Positions 28,976-39,265 of a stretch of 64,000 bases of DNA are shown one piece after another. The stretch comes from Bacillus coahuilensis m4-4. GTDB lineage: Bacteria > Bacillota > Bacilli > Bacillales > Bacillaceae_K. The notes beneath the pieces are model-generated. The model had not been told where the DNA came from and ran no database searches. It saw nothing but the letters and a program-made list of their open reading frames with translations. The position numbers and the translations under genes were made by a program. The stretch lies in the NCBI RefSeq assembly GCF_000171615.1, contig NZ_ABFU01000016.1:1-64000 (forward strand). Reading direction: 5' to 3'. Positions within the stretch are counted from its first letter, which is position 1; every line of letters starts with the position of its first letter.

Positions 28976-30720
28976 TTTCCAAGCTGCTGCACTTGGAACA
29001 GCTTATAATAGTTGCCTTGCTTTTTCATTAACTCACTGTGAGACCCTTCTTCTACAATTTTTCCGTGCTCTAATAGGATAATTCGGTCCACATGGGTAAT
29101 GGTAGACAAACGATGGGCCACTATTAACGTCGTGCGCTCATGTGCAAGCTCATTTAAGGCTTCCTGGATATAATGCTCACTCTCTAAATCTAATGCGGAG
29201 GTCGCTTCATCTAAAATTAGGATCGGTGGGTTTTTAAGGAAGACTCTGGCAATCGCAACCCGCTGTTTTTGTCCGCCAGAGAGCTTGACTCCTCTTTCCC
29301 CAACCATCGTGTCATATCCGTCAGGAAGACTCATAATAAACTCATGTGCATTAGCTGCTTTGGCTGCTGCGACTACTTCCTCCTCTGTAGCATCAGGATG
29401 ACCAAACAAGATATTCGTCCGAATGCTTTCACTAAATAAAATATTATCCTGAAGCACCATTCCAATATTATTACGCAGCGATTCCGTTGTTAATGCTTTT
29501 ATATTCACTCCGTCTAAAAGAATTTCTCCTGCTGTCACATCGTAAAAGCGCGGGATAAGACTGATTAATGAACTTTTTCCTCCACCACTCATCCCAACAA
29601 ATGCAACAGATTCGCCAGCGCGAACCGATAAGTTAATATTGTTCAATACTGCCTCATCATCAATATCATAAGAAAACGAGACTTCTTTAAAGGTAATTTC
29701 TCCTTTAACATCTTTTGCAGGTCTAGCTCCTGGCTCATCTTTTACATCATACTTCTCGTCAATAAACTCAAACACACGGTCCATTGAAGCAATAGCCTGG
29801 GTTAACGTCGTAGATGAGTTCACAAGTCTTCTAAGCGGACTATACAACCTCTCCACATATCCGATAAACGCTGCCATCGTACCAACAGATAAATCCCCTT
29901 GAATCACTCCATACCCCGCATACGCTATCACGATAAGCGGCGCAATATCCGTAATCGTGTTCACCACCGAAAATGCCTTCGCATTCCAGCTTGTATGATC
30001 CAGCGCCCTGTTTAAGAAATTACCATTATACCGTCTGAACTCTTCTTGTTCATACTCTTCCAGTGCAAAGCTTTTAATCACTGGCATTCCCGCCACACGC
30101 TCATGAAGATAACTTTGAACCTCTGCAAGAGCTTGTGAACGAGAACGCGTTAACGAACGCAATCTTCCAAAGAAAAATTTCACTGAAAATGCGTAGAGCG
30201 GGAAAACAATTAATGAAACTAACGTTAGCTCTACATCAAGCACCAACATTAAAGCAATCGCAATCAATATCGTTGCTAAATCAAGCCAAAGATTCATAAG
30301 CCCCGTAATGACAAAATTCTTCGTCTGCTCTACATCATTAATTACTCGTGAAATGACCTCACCAGCCCGAGTATTGGCATAATATTTTAAACTAAGCTTC
30401 TGAATGTGTATGTAAAGCTGGTCTCTAATATCATATAAAATCTTACTCGCCGTCCACTGCGCAAAATATTGTCTAAAATATTCAACGGGCGGTCGTACCA
30501 CCACAAAGATAAAAAACATAATCCCCATAATCCACAAAAGTTCGTTCGTTTGCTCACTTTGTGAAAGATCCTGGTTATTAATGATTTCATCTATTACATA
30601 CCCCGTTAAAAAGGGGATGGCTAAAGGAATGGCAAACTTCACAATCCCTATCATTAGGGTAATAATAATTTGCTTTGTATAAGGTTTAACAAATTGTAAG
30701 TAACGTTTAATAATATCCAA
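28972..30720 (-). CDS. ygaD: YgaD-type ABC exporter, fused membrane and ATPase domains
   Basis: The 582-residue half-transporter has six membrane helices (residues 1-310). The nucleotide-binding domain follows, with Walker [11 protein letters not shown], signature [15 protein letters not shown], Walker [13 protein letters not shown] and H-loop AHRLST. It is in the MsbA/LmrA-like exporter family and probably acts as a homodimer. Size and place next to ygaC match B. subtilis YgaD (580). The substrate is unknown. Confidence 0.93.
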   Translation of the reverse strand: MDIIKRYLQFVKPYTKQIIITLMIGIVKFAIPLAIPFLTGYVIDEIINNQDLSQSEQTNELLWIMGIMFFIFVVVRPPVEYFRQYFAQWTASKILYDIRDQLYIHIQKLSLKYYANTRAGEVISRVINDVEQTKNFVITGLMNLWLDLATILIAIALMLVLDVELTLVSLIVFPLYAFSVKFFFGRLRSLTRSRSQALAEVQSYLHERVAGMPVIKSFALEEYEQEEFRRYNGNFLNRALDHTSWNAKAFSVVNTITDIAPLIVIAYAGYGVIQGDLSVGTMAAFIGYVERLYSPLRRLVNSSTTLTQAIASMDRVFEFIDEKYDVKDEPGARPAKDVKGEITFKEVSFSYDIDDEAVLNNINLSVRAGESVAFVGMSGGGKSSLISLIPRFYDVTAGEILLDGVNIKALTTESLRNNIGMVLQDNILFSESIRTNILFGHPDATEEEVVAAAKAANAHEFIMSLPDGYDTMVGERGVKLSGGQKQRVAIARVFLKNPPILILDEATSALDLESEHYIQEALNELAHERTTLIVAHRLSTITHVDRIILLEHGKIVEEGSHSELMKKQGNYYKLFQVQQLGN

Positions 30721-30908
30721 ATAGATGTCTTCCTTTCCGGCCCAAGATACTCTCGCCTATCATCTCATGAGGGTGAAGAATGGAGCAAGTAACTTGGCTT
30801 GATGTTAGTTTGTTCAAGATGGTTGTGGAGTATTTGTGTAGGGAGGATTTGAAGTAGTACTTGGGGTGCGTGGGTGGGTGGGGGATTCACTCTTTTGTGT
30901 GTACTTTT

Positions 30909-31150
30909 TTGCGTGCGGCTATCTTCCTTTGCGTTCACTTTTTCCCACTTGCGTGCACTTTTCATCTTCTTGCGTGCGGGGTTCCACCATTTGCGTGCAC
31001 TTCTCTTTTTGCGTGCGGCTATCTTTCCTTGCGTCACTTTTCCCCCTCTTGCGTGCACTTTTCATCCACTTGCGTGCGGGGTTCACTCCTTTGCGTGCAC
31101 TTCTCTTTTTTGCGTGCGGCTATCTCTCCTTTGCGTGCACTTTCTCTTCA
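30909..31150 (+). repeat. Phased TTGCGTGC array, 20-bp period with 100-bp higher-order unit
   Basis: This array fills most of the 523-bp gap between ygaD and ygaC. Cores TTGCG(TGC) begin at 30909, 30929, 30949, 30970, 30991, 31009, 31029, 31049, 31070, 31091, 31110 and 31131. Five consecutive cores form a unit of about 100 bp (GCGTGCGGCTATC recurs at 30911, 31011 and 31112). Three overlapping frames stay open only because the repeat lacks stops. I see no hairpin and no unique spacers. Similar phasing occurs at 36.1, 36.4 and 58.1 kb. Confidence 0.9.
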
Positions 31151-31182
31151 TCTCCGCCAACCACGTCCCCAAAAATCCACCA

Positions 31183-31212
31183 AAACAAAAAACCCGCTTT
31201 CTTAGCAGGCAT
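31183..31212 (-). terminator. Terminator downstream of ygaC
   Basis: On the minus strand CCTGC, a 7-base loop and GCGGG (one wobble pair) are followed by TTTTTTGTTTT. The stem is short but the T-run is strong. Confidence 0.6.
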
Positions 31213-31243
31213 TTCGCACAATTCAATTCTACTTACTAAAATC

Positions 31244-31774
31244 CTATCGTCGGTTAGATAAATACCGTTCGTACCAAACATCAATGAAGTCCGGGGCAAA
31301 AGGTCCTTTGCCTTGTCGGATCCAACGTACAAGCTTGTCTACATTGCGTTTTAGAATATGGTCAATGACTTCTGGGTATCCCATTTGTTGACTATGTGCT
31401 AAATACTCATCTTCATCTAAGAGAGTATAGGTGCCGTCTGGGTACACTTTTACATCTAAGTCGTAATCTATGTATTTAATTGCTTCATGGTCATAGACAA
31501 AAGGTGAGCTTAAATTGCAGTAATAGTAGATGCCGTCCTCACGAATCATACAAATAATATTAAACCAGTGCTCACCGTGAAAATAACAGATGGCAGGTTC
31601 TCGTGTTACCCATGTTCTTCCGTCCGATTCTGTAACAATGGTTCGATCATTGGCGCCGATAATCATATTTCCAGTCGCTTTTAGTACGGTGGTTTCTTCC
31701 CATATTCGATGGATTTTTCCGTCATGCTTATAACTTTGTATCTGTACAGCTTCTCCTTCTTTGGGAATAGCCAT
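31244..31774 (-). CDS. ygaC: Nucleoside tri-/diphosphatase, DUF402 family (YgaC)
   Basis: The 176-residue protein is collinear with B. subtilis YgaC and Staphylococcus aureus Ntdp, which hydrolyses nucleoside tri- and diphosphates. The conserved core includes [38 protein letters not shown] and LLDEDEY, where the acidic residues bind divalent metal. Cytosolic. It lies between ygaB and ygaD as in B. subtilis. Confidence 0.92.
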   Translation of the reverse strand: MAIPKEGEAVQIQSYKHDGKIHRIWEETTVLKATGNMIIGANDRTIVTESDGRTWVTREPAICYFHGEHWFNIICMIREDGIYYYCNLSSPFVYDHEAIKYIDYDLDVKVYPDGTYTLLDEDEYLAHSQQMGYPEVIDHILKRNVDKLVRWIRQGKGPFAPDFIDVWYERYLSNRR

Positions 31775-31856
31775 GATTAATTCCCCTACTTTCGCTACTT
31801 ATTCGATGCAAATTATATGTTTCCTACTATTATACCGTGATTTCAAAAAATTTAAA

Positions 31857-31892
31857 AACAAAAGAGCCACCATTATTGGTGACTCATCTTTA
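31857..31892 (-). terminator. Terminator of ygaB
   Basis: On the minus strand GAGTCACCA and TGGTGGCTC pair (one wobble) around ATAA and are followed by TTTTGTTTTT. The stem begins within the last codons of ygaB. Confidence 0.8.
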
Positions 31893-32136
31893 ATTCTTTG
31901 TCATTTTGATAGGATTCAATGACCGCTTCCGTTTGATATTCGAATTGTTGCTGGATTTGGCGAAGCTCTTCTTTTTTACGTTTAATTTCATTTAAAAGGC
32001 TTTCTAACTCCGCTTCCTGTTCCATTTCTTCCAATTCACGTTGGATGTCTTGGCATCTCTCGATCTCACTTTGAAGAAATAATAATTGGTCCATTGTCTT
32101 TAACTGCTCGCCTACAAGAAACGTAAACCGTTCCAT
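31873..32136 (-). CDS. ygaB: YgaB-like coiled-coil protein
   Basis: The 87-residue protein is almost wholly helical with strong coiled-coil periodicity (residues 15-75: QLLFLQSEIERCQDIQRELE and EIKRKKEELRQIQQQFEYQ). Position between sspE and ygaC and general sequence match YgaB. No catalytic motif; function unknown. Confidence 0.8.
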   Translation of the reverse strand: MERFTFLVGEQLKTMDQLLFLQSEIERCQDIQRELEEMEQEAELESLLNEIKRKKEELRQIQQQFEYQTEAVIESYQNDKELKMSHQ

Positions 32137-32258
32137 CCCTTTTCCTCCTTAGAGCATCTTAACCTATGTATACAAATTCGATGGTGTGGTCGGATTCCCT
32201 TTGACTGCTTTTGTCGAAGTGCCACTAGTTTCGCCCCAGATTATAATCTAATCTGCTA

Positions 32259-32297
32259 TAAAACAAATTAAGAGCTAGCTGGAAGCTAGCTCTTAAT
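32259..32297 (-). terminator. Terminator of sspE
   Basis: TTAAGAGCTAGC and GCTAGCTCTTAA form a 12-bp stem with a 5-base loop, followed on the minus strand by TTTGTTTTAT. Confidence 0.9.
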
Positions 32298-32305
32298 CGC
32301 GATCA

Positions 32306-32512
32306 TTATTGTTGTTGACCGTAGTTTCCAGAAGCTTTCGCTTTGTTAGCTTCTGCTTGTTGGTTTTGTTGTTTTACGTGTTGTACGTCAGTTTCTGATG
32401 CATACTCAGTGCCGTATTGACCTTGAGCTTGACCAGCTTGAGCGTTTTGTTGTTTCACATGTTGGATATTTGTACCAGACGCTGTTTGTTGTTGATTTTT
32501 GTTATTTGCCAT
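32306..32512 (-). CDS. sspE: Gamma-type small acid-soluble spore protein
   Basis: The 68-residue protein is rich in Gln, Asn and Ala. It carries two copies of the gamma-SASP repeat (QHVKQQNAQAGQAQGQYGTE and QHVKQQNQQAEANKAKASG) separated by YASETD, the germination protease cleavage region. It is a storage protein made in the forespore and degraded at germination. It has two repeats rather than the two-and-a-half of B. subtilis SspE. A sigma-G-type promoter precedes it. Confidence 0.95.
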   Translation of the reverse strand: MANNKNQQQTASGTNIQHVKQQNAQAGQAQGQYGTEYASETDVQHVKQQNQQAEANKAKASGNYGQQQ

Positions 32513-32534
32513 TTGTTATCACCTCCACAAAAAA

Positions 32535-32563
32535 TAATTTGCCCCATCTGTGGAGAGATATAC
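32535..32563 (-). promoter_or_regulatory. Sigma-G-type promoter of sspE
   Basis: On the minus strand GTATA (32563-32559), a 17-base spacer and CAAATTA (32541-32535) resemble the sigma-G consensus (GNATR and CATNNTA). A forespore-specific promoter is expected for sspE. Confidence 0.6.
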
Positions 32564-32592
32564 CAAAAAAAAATTTAATTTTTTTATTACTT

Positions 32593-33342
<750 letters not shown>

Positions 33343-33417
33343 TTAACATCTCCTCTTCCTTGCATAAATTTTTAATAGGTTAAAAATATAATTGATCTTA
33401 ATAAAGGAGGTTCTCCT

Positions 33418-33642
33418 ATGTATGTTGGACGCGATATGACAGAGCTATCTATGCTACCAAAGGATGAATGGAAGAAAGAAGAACTTGCCTTTTTTCACCA
33501 CGCCTTTCAACAAATAGTACCTTATTTAAATAGTGAAGGCCAAACAATTCATCGAGAAATCGTTGAAGAAATTGAAGACCGAGGCGGTTTAAAACGAAAC
33601 GAAGCCGATTGGCGACACGGAACACGAGTCTCGTATGACTAA
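33418..33642 (+). CDS. yfhS: YfhS family protein
   Basis: A 74-residue acidic protein containing DEWKKEELAFFHHAFQQIV and EEIEDRGGLKRNEADW. It matches YfhS in length and place, between fabL and mutY. AAAGGAGG precedes the ATG. Function unknown, although yfhS has been linked to sporulation in B. subtilis. Confidence 0.85.
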   Translation: MYVGRDMTELSMLPKDEWKKEELAFFHHAFQQIVPYLNSEGQTIHREIVEEIEDRGGLKRNEADWRHGTRVSYD

Positions 33643-33680
33643 AAAAATGTGCTGGTGGGTAGCCAGCACATTCTTTATTT
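33641..33680. terminator. Bidirectional terminator yfhS/mutY
   Basis: AATGTGCTGG and CCAGCACATT form a 10-bp stem with a 7-base loop and T-rich tails on both strands. Confidence 0.9.
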
Positions 33681-34775
33681 TCTTTCAGCTTTAAAGGATT
33701 TCCACATTTTCTGATGAGAAACCGGTAATGCATAGTCTCCTTCTAATTCATCTGCCGTCACAAATCGTGCACCAGATTCTTTTATCGAGCCAGAGATCGT
33801 TCCAACAAACACATCAACCTCCCAGACTAAATGAGAGAAGATGTGTTCAATTTTATCTAACTGAACCTTCTCAAGTTCCACCTGTTCGCTGTAGTGTTCC
33901 TGAATAAATCTCACTAAGTCTTCTCTAGGGGTCGAGAATGCATTGACTTCTGCCATTGGAAACTCCCATAAATTAGCGAGTAATCCTGAACTTGGACGTT
34001 TATGCAGAACGATTTTGCCGCTGCTGTCTACTAAAATTGCCGAGGCTAATCGTACTCTTTTTGTCGATTTTTTCTTTGTTTTAACAGGAAGCTCACTCGT
34101 TACTCCTTCATGAAAGGCATGACAATGTTCACGAACAGGACAAAGTAAACAAGACGGTGAGGTTGGAGTACACACAAGCGCTCCTAGTTCCATCAAAGCT
34201 TGATTAAAATAGGACGGATTTTTATGGGAAATCAATTCACGAATAGCCTGTTCAAATATTTTACGAGAGGAGGGCTTCGCGATATCATCCCAAATGGATA
34301 AAACCCTTGAAATGACACGCATCACATTGCCGTCAACCGCGGGCTCTGGAACACCGTACGCAATACTTAATACGGCTCCAGTCGTGTAGGGACCCACTCC
34401 TTTAAGCTTCGAAATTTCTTCAGGAGTATTCGGAACGACTCCCCCATAAGTTTCATGAACTTCTTGCACGGCCGCTTGTAAGTTTCGAACACGGGAGTAA
34501 TAACCTAGTCCCTCCCATGCCTTCAATACCTTCTCCTCATCAGCTGTCGCTAACGCTTCAATGGTAGGAAATTGTTCAATAAATCGATTAAAATACGGAA
34601 TGACCGTATCTACTCTTGTTTGTTGAAGCATAATTTCAGATACCCATACTTTATAGGGATCTTGATCTTTTCGCCATGGTAGATCTCGCATTTCCTCTGT
34701 AAACCAGCCTATTAGATCTTGTTGAAAGGACTCAATTGGGAAATCCTCTAGTTGTGGTAAATCAAATTTTTTCAC
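33675..34775 (-). CDS. mutY: A/G-specific adenine glycosylase MutY
   Basis: The enzyme removes adenine mispaired with 8-oxoguanine. The 366-residue protein has the HhH-GPD domain with the catalytic Glu in [13 protein letters not shown] and Asp in [11 protein letters not shown], and the helix-hairpin-helix [11 protein letters not shown]. The 4Fe-4S loop [17 protein letters not shown] follows, then a C-terminal NUDIX-like domain for 8-oxoG recognition. The GTG start at 34775 has GGAGG six bases upstream. The longer frame lacks a ribosome site. Confidence 0.95.
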   Translation of the reverse strand: MKKFDLPQLEDFPIESFQQDLIGWFTEEMRDLPWRKDQDPYKVWVSEIMLQQTRVDTVIPYFNRFIEQFPTIEALATADEEKVLKAWEGLGYYSRVRNLQAAVQEVHETYGGVVPNTPEEISKLKGVGPYTTGAVLSIAYGVPEPAVDGNVMRVISRVLSIWDDIAKPSSRKIFEQAIRELISHKNPSYFNQALMELGALVCTPTSPSCLLCPVREHCHAFHEGVTSELPVKTKKKSTKRVRLASAILVDSSGKIVLHKRPSSGLLANLWEFPMAEVNAFSTPREDLVRFIQEHYSEQVELEKVQLDKIEHIFSHLVWEVDVFVGTISGSIKESGARFVTADELEGDYALPVSHQKMWKSFKAERK

Positions 34776-34954
34776 AGTATTCCTCCATGTTACAATCCGT
34801 TTAAAATGGGAATAGATAAGGTACAGGGATATTAATCTTTGCAATCCTTTTCCCGTTTTGTCATCATTAAATAAAGATATCTTTACCATATCAAATTATC
34901 AAAACAAAACAAGTCATACTACCATATAAAAGATTTCCAAAAGGAGGAGTTCGG

Positions 34955-35948
34955 TTGGATACTGGCACACATGTGGTCATGGGATTTGCACTCGGAGGAC
35001 TTGCCACACTGGACCCCGTAGTGGCAACAAGCACAGCAACAGCAACCAGTGTGTTAATTGGTACAGTCGTTGGCTCACAGGCACCGGACATCGACACTGT
35101 TTTAAAATTACGAAATAACGCCGTTTACATACGCCATCATCGTGGGATTACCCATAGCATACCCGCCGTACTATTATGGCCACTAGCTATTATTGCGGTC
35201 GTGTATCCTTTTTTCCCAGAAGCCAATTTGCTTCATTTATGGCTATGGACATTTTTAGCAGTATTTCTCCATGTGTTTGTAGACATCTTTAATTCGTATG
35301 GAACCCAGGCTCTTCGTCCGTTTTCACATCAATGGGTAGCTCTTGGAATTATTAATACATTTGATCCCTATATCTTTTTGGCGCATGTTGTTGGTTTAGT
35401 CCTATGGGCATTTGGATACGAACCAGGCATTACTTTTTATTGTCATTTATCTTGTGTTAATTGGGTATTACGGGGCTAGGTTTATGTTACAAGCTGCTGT
35501 TCGTAAGGTGGTTCGTAAAAGAATTCCAACCGCTAAAAATATTATCATCGCCCCTACTCTTCGATTTTTTCAATGGCGTGTGGCAGTTGAAACTGAAGAT
35601 AAATTTTATGTAGGCCGAGCATACAGACGGTCCGTTACCATCCTAGATGAATTTGAGAAGGTACCCTTACCCAATTCGCCTATCATGGATAAAGTTCAGA
35701 AAGACAAGAATGTATCTGCCTTCTTATCATTCTCCCCTGTTTATCGCTGGGAGATCGAAGAGCAAGAGGGCCAATATGAGGTGCGTTTTATCGACTTACG
35801 CTACCGTAGTGAAGGTCACTATCCATTTGTGGCGATTGTGCATTTAACAAAGGATGAATTAAAGCATCTAAATTCATATACTGGTTGGATTTTTAGTGAG
35901 AGAAAGCTTCAAAATAAGATGTTAATCGGTAGAAAAGAGCATAGATGA
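34955..35948 (+). CDS. yfhP: YfhP membrane-bound metal-dependent hydrolase (apparent frameshift)
   Basis: The reconstructed product is about 330 residues, like YfhP (327). It begins with TTG after AAAGGAGGAG. The N-terminal half has His-rich metal sites (DTGTHVVMGF, HHRGITHS, HVFVDIFNSYG) and four membrane helices. The C-terminal part is a soluble domain. The frame is lost at five T (35434-35438), and four join GYEPGITF to IVIYLVLIGYYGARF. In B. subtilis yfhP is reported as a negative regulator of yfhQRSS and sspE. Confidence 0.85.
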
Positions 35949-35966
35949 GACGGTTTGGTTAAGTAT

Positions 35967-35996
35967 GACCCTTTGCGCTGCGCGAAGGGTCTTTTG
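35967..35996 (+). terminator. Terminator of yfhP
   Basis: GACCCTTTGCG and CGCGAAGGGTC form an 11-bp stem (one wobble) with a 3-base loop, followed by TTTTG. Confidence 0.85.
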
Positions 35997-36063
35997 ATTG
36001 TAGAGACTTTTGGTGTAGTAATGCTGATGTACGGTTTATAATGTAGGTTAAATTCGCTTGGGT

Positions 36064-36212
36064 GGGCGGTGCTATTGTTTAACTGGGTGGGAGGGTGAAT
36101 GATACGGGCGGTTTTAATTAAATGGTGGGCAAAATGTAGAAGGCAAGGGTATTTTGCCCACATCAGGGCTTAAGATGGGCTTAAATCCATTCAAAATGGG
36201 CAGAATTGGGCA
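36064..36212 (-). repeat. Phased GGGC/GCCC array, 21-bp period
   Basis: On the plus strand GGG(C/T) cores start at 36064, 36085, 36106, 36127, 36147 and 36166. Further cores at 36177, 36198 and 36208 fall about half a period (10-11 bp) away. The spacing is two helical turns. With the array at 36330-36484 it fills the 660-bp gap between yfhP and yfhJ. Its orientation is opposite to that neighbour when cores are read as GCCC. Confidence 0.7.
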
Positions 36213-36329
36213 CAACTTTTACGGTAATGGCCGGTTACAAGCTTTTATGATATATGTTTGTAGGATATTTTGTTTAGTACTCGAAAAATGAATCCCTAAG
36301 TAATAGAATGGCGCCGGTTCCTGTTGATG

Positions 36330-36484
36330 TTGCGCTTTTTTCCACTGTGCTTGCACGTTTTCCAACGAATCATGCGACTAATCCAATATTTCTTGCCTTT
36401 TCACTTGTGCTTCCTGCGCCCAATCGAGTTAAACTCGCGCCTCTTTTCGTATTCTTTGCGCGCGTTTCCACATCTCCTGCGTTC
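36330..36484 (+). repeat. Phased TTGCGC-like array, 21-bp period (degenerate)
   Basis: Cores lie at 36330 (TTGCGC), 36351 (TTGCAC), 36372 (ATGCGA), 36393 (TTGCCT), 36414 (CTGCGC), 36434 (TCGCGC), 36456 (TTGCGC) and 36478 (CTGCGT). Spacings are 20-22 bp. The bases between cores are pyrimidine-rich and vary. The core resembles that of the 30.9-kb array but is more diverged. Confidence 0.75.
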
Positions 36485-36610
36485 TACTCATAAATTCACT
36501 TTCACATTTCTCTTGCTAACAACACAACTCCTTACCATCACTCCTCCTCTCCAAAAACTAAAACAAAAAAAACGCACCCTAAAGGATGCGCAGTATATAT
36601 TCAAGCAACT

Positions 36611-36880
36611 TCAATGAATCTTTCCGTCTTTACTCTCCAATAGGTGAGCATATCTTGGATTCATCGCTGCAAAATCATGTAATTTTCCGCCGTACATAGA
36701 AATGATATTTTTAACAAAGCGTTCTGCCATGTCTACTCCTTGGTAGTCGTAGCCTGCTTTGGCATATGTGGACTCGAAGTCTTCCCAAAGGAGTTCTACC
36801 CATGTTCGTGCTTTCGCTTCACTAATTTGTGGATTCGCAGCACGAAGGAGGCCAGCGAGCTGTTCGTATCGATCCATCAT
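36611..36880 (-). CDS. yfhJ: YfhJ family (WVELL motif) protein
   Basis: The 89-residue protein carries the signature KARTWVELLWEDFESTYAKA followed by GYDYQGVDMAERFV, matching YfhJ. AAGGAG lies nine bases before the ATG. It is divergent from sspK as in B. subtilis. Function unknown. Confidence 0.88.
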   Translation of the reverse strand: MMDRYEQLAGLLRAANPQISEAKARTWVELLWEDFESTYAKAGYDYQGVDMAERFVKNIISMYGGKLHDFAAMNPRYAHLLESKDGKIH

Positions 36881-36956
36881 TTTCTTCCACTCCTTCCATC
36901 TACTTCATCATTTAATTTGTGATGATAAGCCCTATTATAACCCATACTAGTAGTAC

Positions 36957-36980
36957 GTGTTCGAGCAATTGCTCCGACAC
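36957..36980. promoter_or_regulatory. Palindrome upstream of sspK
   Basis: A perfect 12-bp palindrome GAGCAATTGCTC (36963-36974) is flanked by GTGT and ACAC arms, giving a 24-bp imperfect dyad 30 bases before the sspK start. A sigma-G-like -10 (CATACTA, 36943-36949) lies just upstream. Whether it is an operator or a leader hairpin is unknown. Confidence 0.4.
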
Positions 36981-37009
36981 GGTTGATAACAATCTTGGGA
37001 GGGAATGTT

Positions 37010-37180
37010 GTGAGAAATAAAGCAACCGGGTTTCCAAACCAGAACAACAATAAGTTTGAAGGTGAACCTCGCGCTAAGGCTGAATATGCGTCAAAACGTG
37101 CGAACGGGACGATTAACACGCATCCTCAGGAACGCATGCATGCATCCGGTAACCGTAAGAATGATTCACTAGAACTGTAA
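37010..37180 (+). CDS. sspK: Small acid-soluble spore protein K
   Basis: The 56-residue basic protein matches Ssp[21 protein letters not shown], then [20 protein letters not shown] and MHASG. It is a minor forespore protein. The GTG start at 37010 follows GGGAGGG and gives the family N-terminus. It is about six residues longer at the C-terminus than B. subtilis SspK. Confidence 0.9.
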   Translation: MRNKATGFPNQNNNKFEGEPRAKAEYASKRANGTINTHPQERMHASGNRKNDSLEL

Positions 37181-37194
37181 AAGGGTGATTCTAT

Positions 37195-37353
37195 ATGGCA
37201 TACATGAAGCATAGCTACAACCGAAGCAAATATAGTAGTCCTTTCAATAAGGCTTTCTATAATCCGAAGCACGCTCACTCCCAAGCTAATGGACAGACCC
37301 AACAAACTCAAGATTTAATTATTTTAGAGAATCAGACTCGTAAAAGATCCTAA
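37195..37353 (+). CDS. YpzG-family small protein
   Basis: The 52-residue protein reads MAYMKHSYNRSKYSSPFNKA near the start and has the family core NPKHAHSQANGQTQQTQDL, ending in LENQTRKRS. It resembles B. subtilis YpzG. AAGGGTG lies before the ATG, and it begins 14 bases after sspK, so the two are probably co-transcribed. Expression in sporulation is an inference from that link. Confidence 0.8.
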   Translation: MAYMKHSYNRSKYSSPFNKAFYNPKHAHSQANGQTQQTQDLIILENQTRKRS

Positions 37354-37365
37354 CACCCCATGGAC

Positions 37366-37401
37366 GAAAAAGAACCGAGTAGACTCACTCGGTTCTTTTT
37401 T
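37366..37401. terminator. Bidirectional terminator ypzG-like/yfhH
   Basis: AAGAACCGAGT and ACTCGGTTCTT form an 11-bp stem with a 6-base loop and T-runs on both strands. Confidence 0.9.
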
Positions 37402-37402
37402 C

Positions 37403-37729
37403 TTATTTTACCTTCAGCATCGAAATAGGAATCCCTTCCTCTGCGCCGCCACCAGATAGACGATATCCCCATGCAAATACCCCATTTAAATACTCTACTT
37501 TAAAATATTCTCCAGGGCTGCTTTCGAGTTCGTATATTTCTTTTGGTTGTATGTTGTTTGGGTCCATTAAATACGCTTGGGCCATGATCGCTTTGCGCTC
37601 GAGTACGGCAAACTCGTTAACGATACCAAGCTGTTCTGCTTTTCGTGCCTTTTCTTTTAGCCCAGCAATTTCTTGGCGTAGCTCATGCTCTGTCATCTCA
37701 CTATATCGTTTTTCTATTTCGTTCGACAT
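37403..37729 (-). CDS. yfhH: YfhH family (DUF1811) protein
   Basis: The 108-residue protein has an N-terminal helical hairpin (EMTEHELRQEIAGLKEKARK) and a C-terminal beta domain (YFKVEYLNGVFAWGYRL), matching YfhH/DUF1811. It lies between sspK and recX as in B. subtilis. No enzymatic motif; function unknown. Confidence 0.88.
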   Translation of the reverse strand: MSNEIEKRYSEMTEHELRQEIAGLKEKARKAEQLGIVNEFAVLERKAIMAQAYLMDPNNIQPKEIYELESSPGEYFKVEYLNGVFAWGYRLSGGGAEEGIPISMLKVK

Positions 37730-37800
37730 GAAAGTTCCTCCCGTTTGTCTAATGCTCTTTGTATGATAAAATTATTTTACCAAAAAAGGGGGACGTGTGT

Positions 37801-38466
37801 ATGAAATCTGTTTGTATTACTGGTGCCAATTCTGGTTTAGGAAAAGCTTTAAGTGAAGCGTTTCACAGTAAAGGCTATTTCATTCATCTGGTTGGCCGAA
37901 ATAAACAGGCATTAGAAGAAGTAAAACAACAATTGCCAAATAGTGATAGCATCCTTTGCGATCTCTCTCTGCAAGAAAATGTAGAAAGCCTTTTTACCCA
38001 CCTGTCTCTTGAACATCCTGTTGAGATATTCATTAATAATGCTGGGATTGGATGCTTTGGCCCACTTAAAGAAGTCACTAGGGAAGCTTTAGAGCGTACC
38101 TTCCAAGTGAATACGTTGGCTCCTATTCTTTTAGCCAAACATTATCTAGATTATTGCGTTGGAAAATCTTTTACACCCCAGATTATCAATATCATATCTA
38201 CTGCCGGTCTTCGAGGAAAAGTGAATGAGTCGGTGTATGCGGCTAGTAAATTTGCATTAAGAGGGTTTGGAGAAAGCCTTCAGAAGGAATATGAAGGCTC
38301 TGCCCGCGTTGTTAACGCCTATATGGGTGGAATGAATACGCCATTCTGGGAGAATTCTTCCCATGTGGCAGACCCATCAAGATTTCGAACGCCTAAAGAG
38401 GTGGCAGATTGGATTGCTGCTCACCATGAAACGGAAGATACCATCATTTTAGAATCTAAAAAGTAG
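37801..38466 (+). CDS. Short-chain dehydrogenase/reductase
   Basis: The 221-residue protein is a classical SDR: TGANSGLGKA (cofactor), NNAGIG, Ser in IISTAG and YAASK catalytic pair. The substrate cannot be told. The ATG at 37801 follows AAGGGGGA. Its 3' end overlaps the end of the convergent recX gene by 11 bases. It replaces yfhI at this place compared with B. subtilis. Confidence 0.85.
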   Translation: MKSVCITGANSGLGKALSEAFHSKGYFIHLVGRNKQALEEVKQQLPNSDSILCDLSLQENVESLFTHLSLEHPVEIFINNAGIGCFGPLKEVTREALERTFQVNTLAPILLAKHYLDYCVGKSFTPQIINIISTAGLRGKVNESVYAASKFALRGFGESLQKEYEGSARVVNAYMGGMNTPFWENSSHVADPSRFRTPKEVADWIAAHHETEDTIILESKK

Positions 38467-39265
38467 ACTCGTTCTCCTTTAATTGAGTTAACAGACGCTC
38501 AATTTCTTGGATGGAGAAACCTTTTCGGTATAGTGCTTGTTTCATTCGTTGCTCATATTCATAGCCTGTGTACTTGGTGGAATAGCGCTGGTAGCTTTTG
38601 ACCTTGATGGACAAGAGCTTCCCACGCTTCATTCTCTTCACCTTCATAGGAAACCTCTTCATGAACGATGCTAATCACTGAAAACGGATAACCTTTCCTT
38701 GTTAAAGATTGCTCTACCTTTTGTTTTCGCTGTAAGCTAGAAGCCTTCTTCTCTTTTTTTACAATTTTACTGGCTATCCCAATGGCCTTTTCTACTTGTT
38801 CATCAAGAAGGTATTCCTCTATCACTTGTTGGATAAAGGAGTCGCGGACCCCCTTTCCCGCAATTCCTGTTTGATTCTTATCGGTCCCTTATCCGTTGTT
38901 GCACGCTGTGTGTTGGAATAGGCAATGGCAAATTCCAGGTCATTTACGTATCCTAACTCTTGGATTTTTTCCATGGCACTTGCTATGACGACTTCCTCAT
39001 ATTCCTTCTCTTTTAAATGATCGTGGATTTCTTTAAAGGATCTCATACGAAAACTTAAATAGTGAACAGCCGCATTGATGGCTTTTCTGATATCATCCTG
39101 CTGTTGAATCTTATGAATGTCTTCTTCGTCAATTTCTAGACCCTTTCGTAATTGAAACCGTGTGAGTACAGATTCGTCTACACTAAAAGCATATTTTCCA
39201 TTTATAAATAAATTATAGCGCTCGGTATTGCGCTTTTGTGTCGTTATTTTAGAAATCATCCCCAT
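38456..39265 (-). CDS. recX: Regulatory protein RecX (two apparent frameshifts)
   Basis: RecX binds RecA filaments and inhibits them. The restored product is about 269 residues, the long Bacillus form, with the tandem three-helix repeats FRMRSFKEIHDHLKEKEYEE and YEQRMKQALYRKGFSIQEIE. Frame breaks occur at a five-base run (38849-38853; one more base joins RERG to VRDSFIQQVIEEYL) and at a four-base run (38596-38599; one fewer joins QGQ to SYQRYSTKYTGYE). The start at 39265 follows GGAGGTG. Confidence 0.88.

Noticed and set aside
30909-31150. CRISPR array
   Set aside because: Repeat units are about 20 bp with no unique spacers of 30 bp or so, no dyad symmetry in the core, and no cas genes nearby.
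30861-31261. Three overlapping open frames of 114-131 codons in the repeat array
   Set aside because: All three plus-strand frames are open because the repeat lacks stop codons; the translations are simple copies of the DNA repeat and have no ribosome sites.
36308-36617. Open frames of 61 and 97 codons in the 36.4-kb array
   Set aside because: They follow the phased repeat, lack ribosome sites, and have no coding-like composition.
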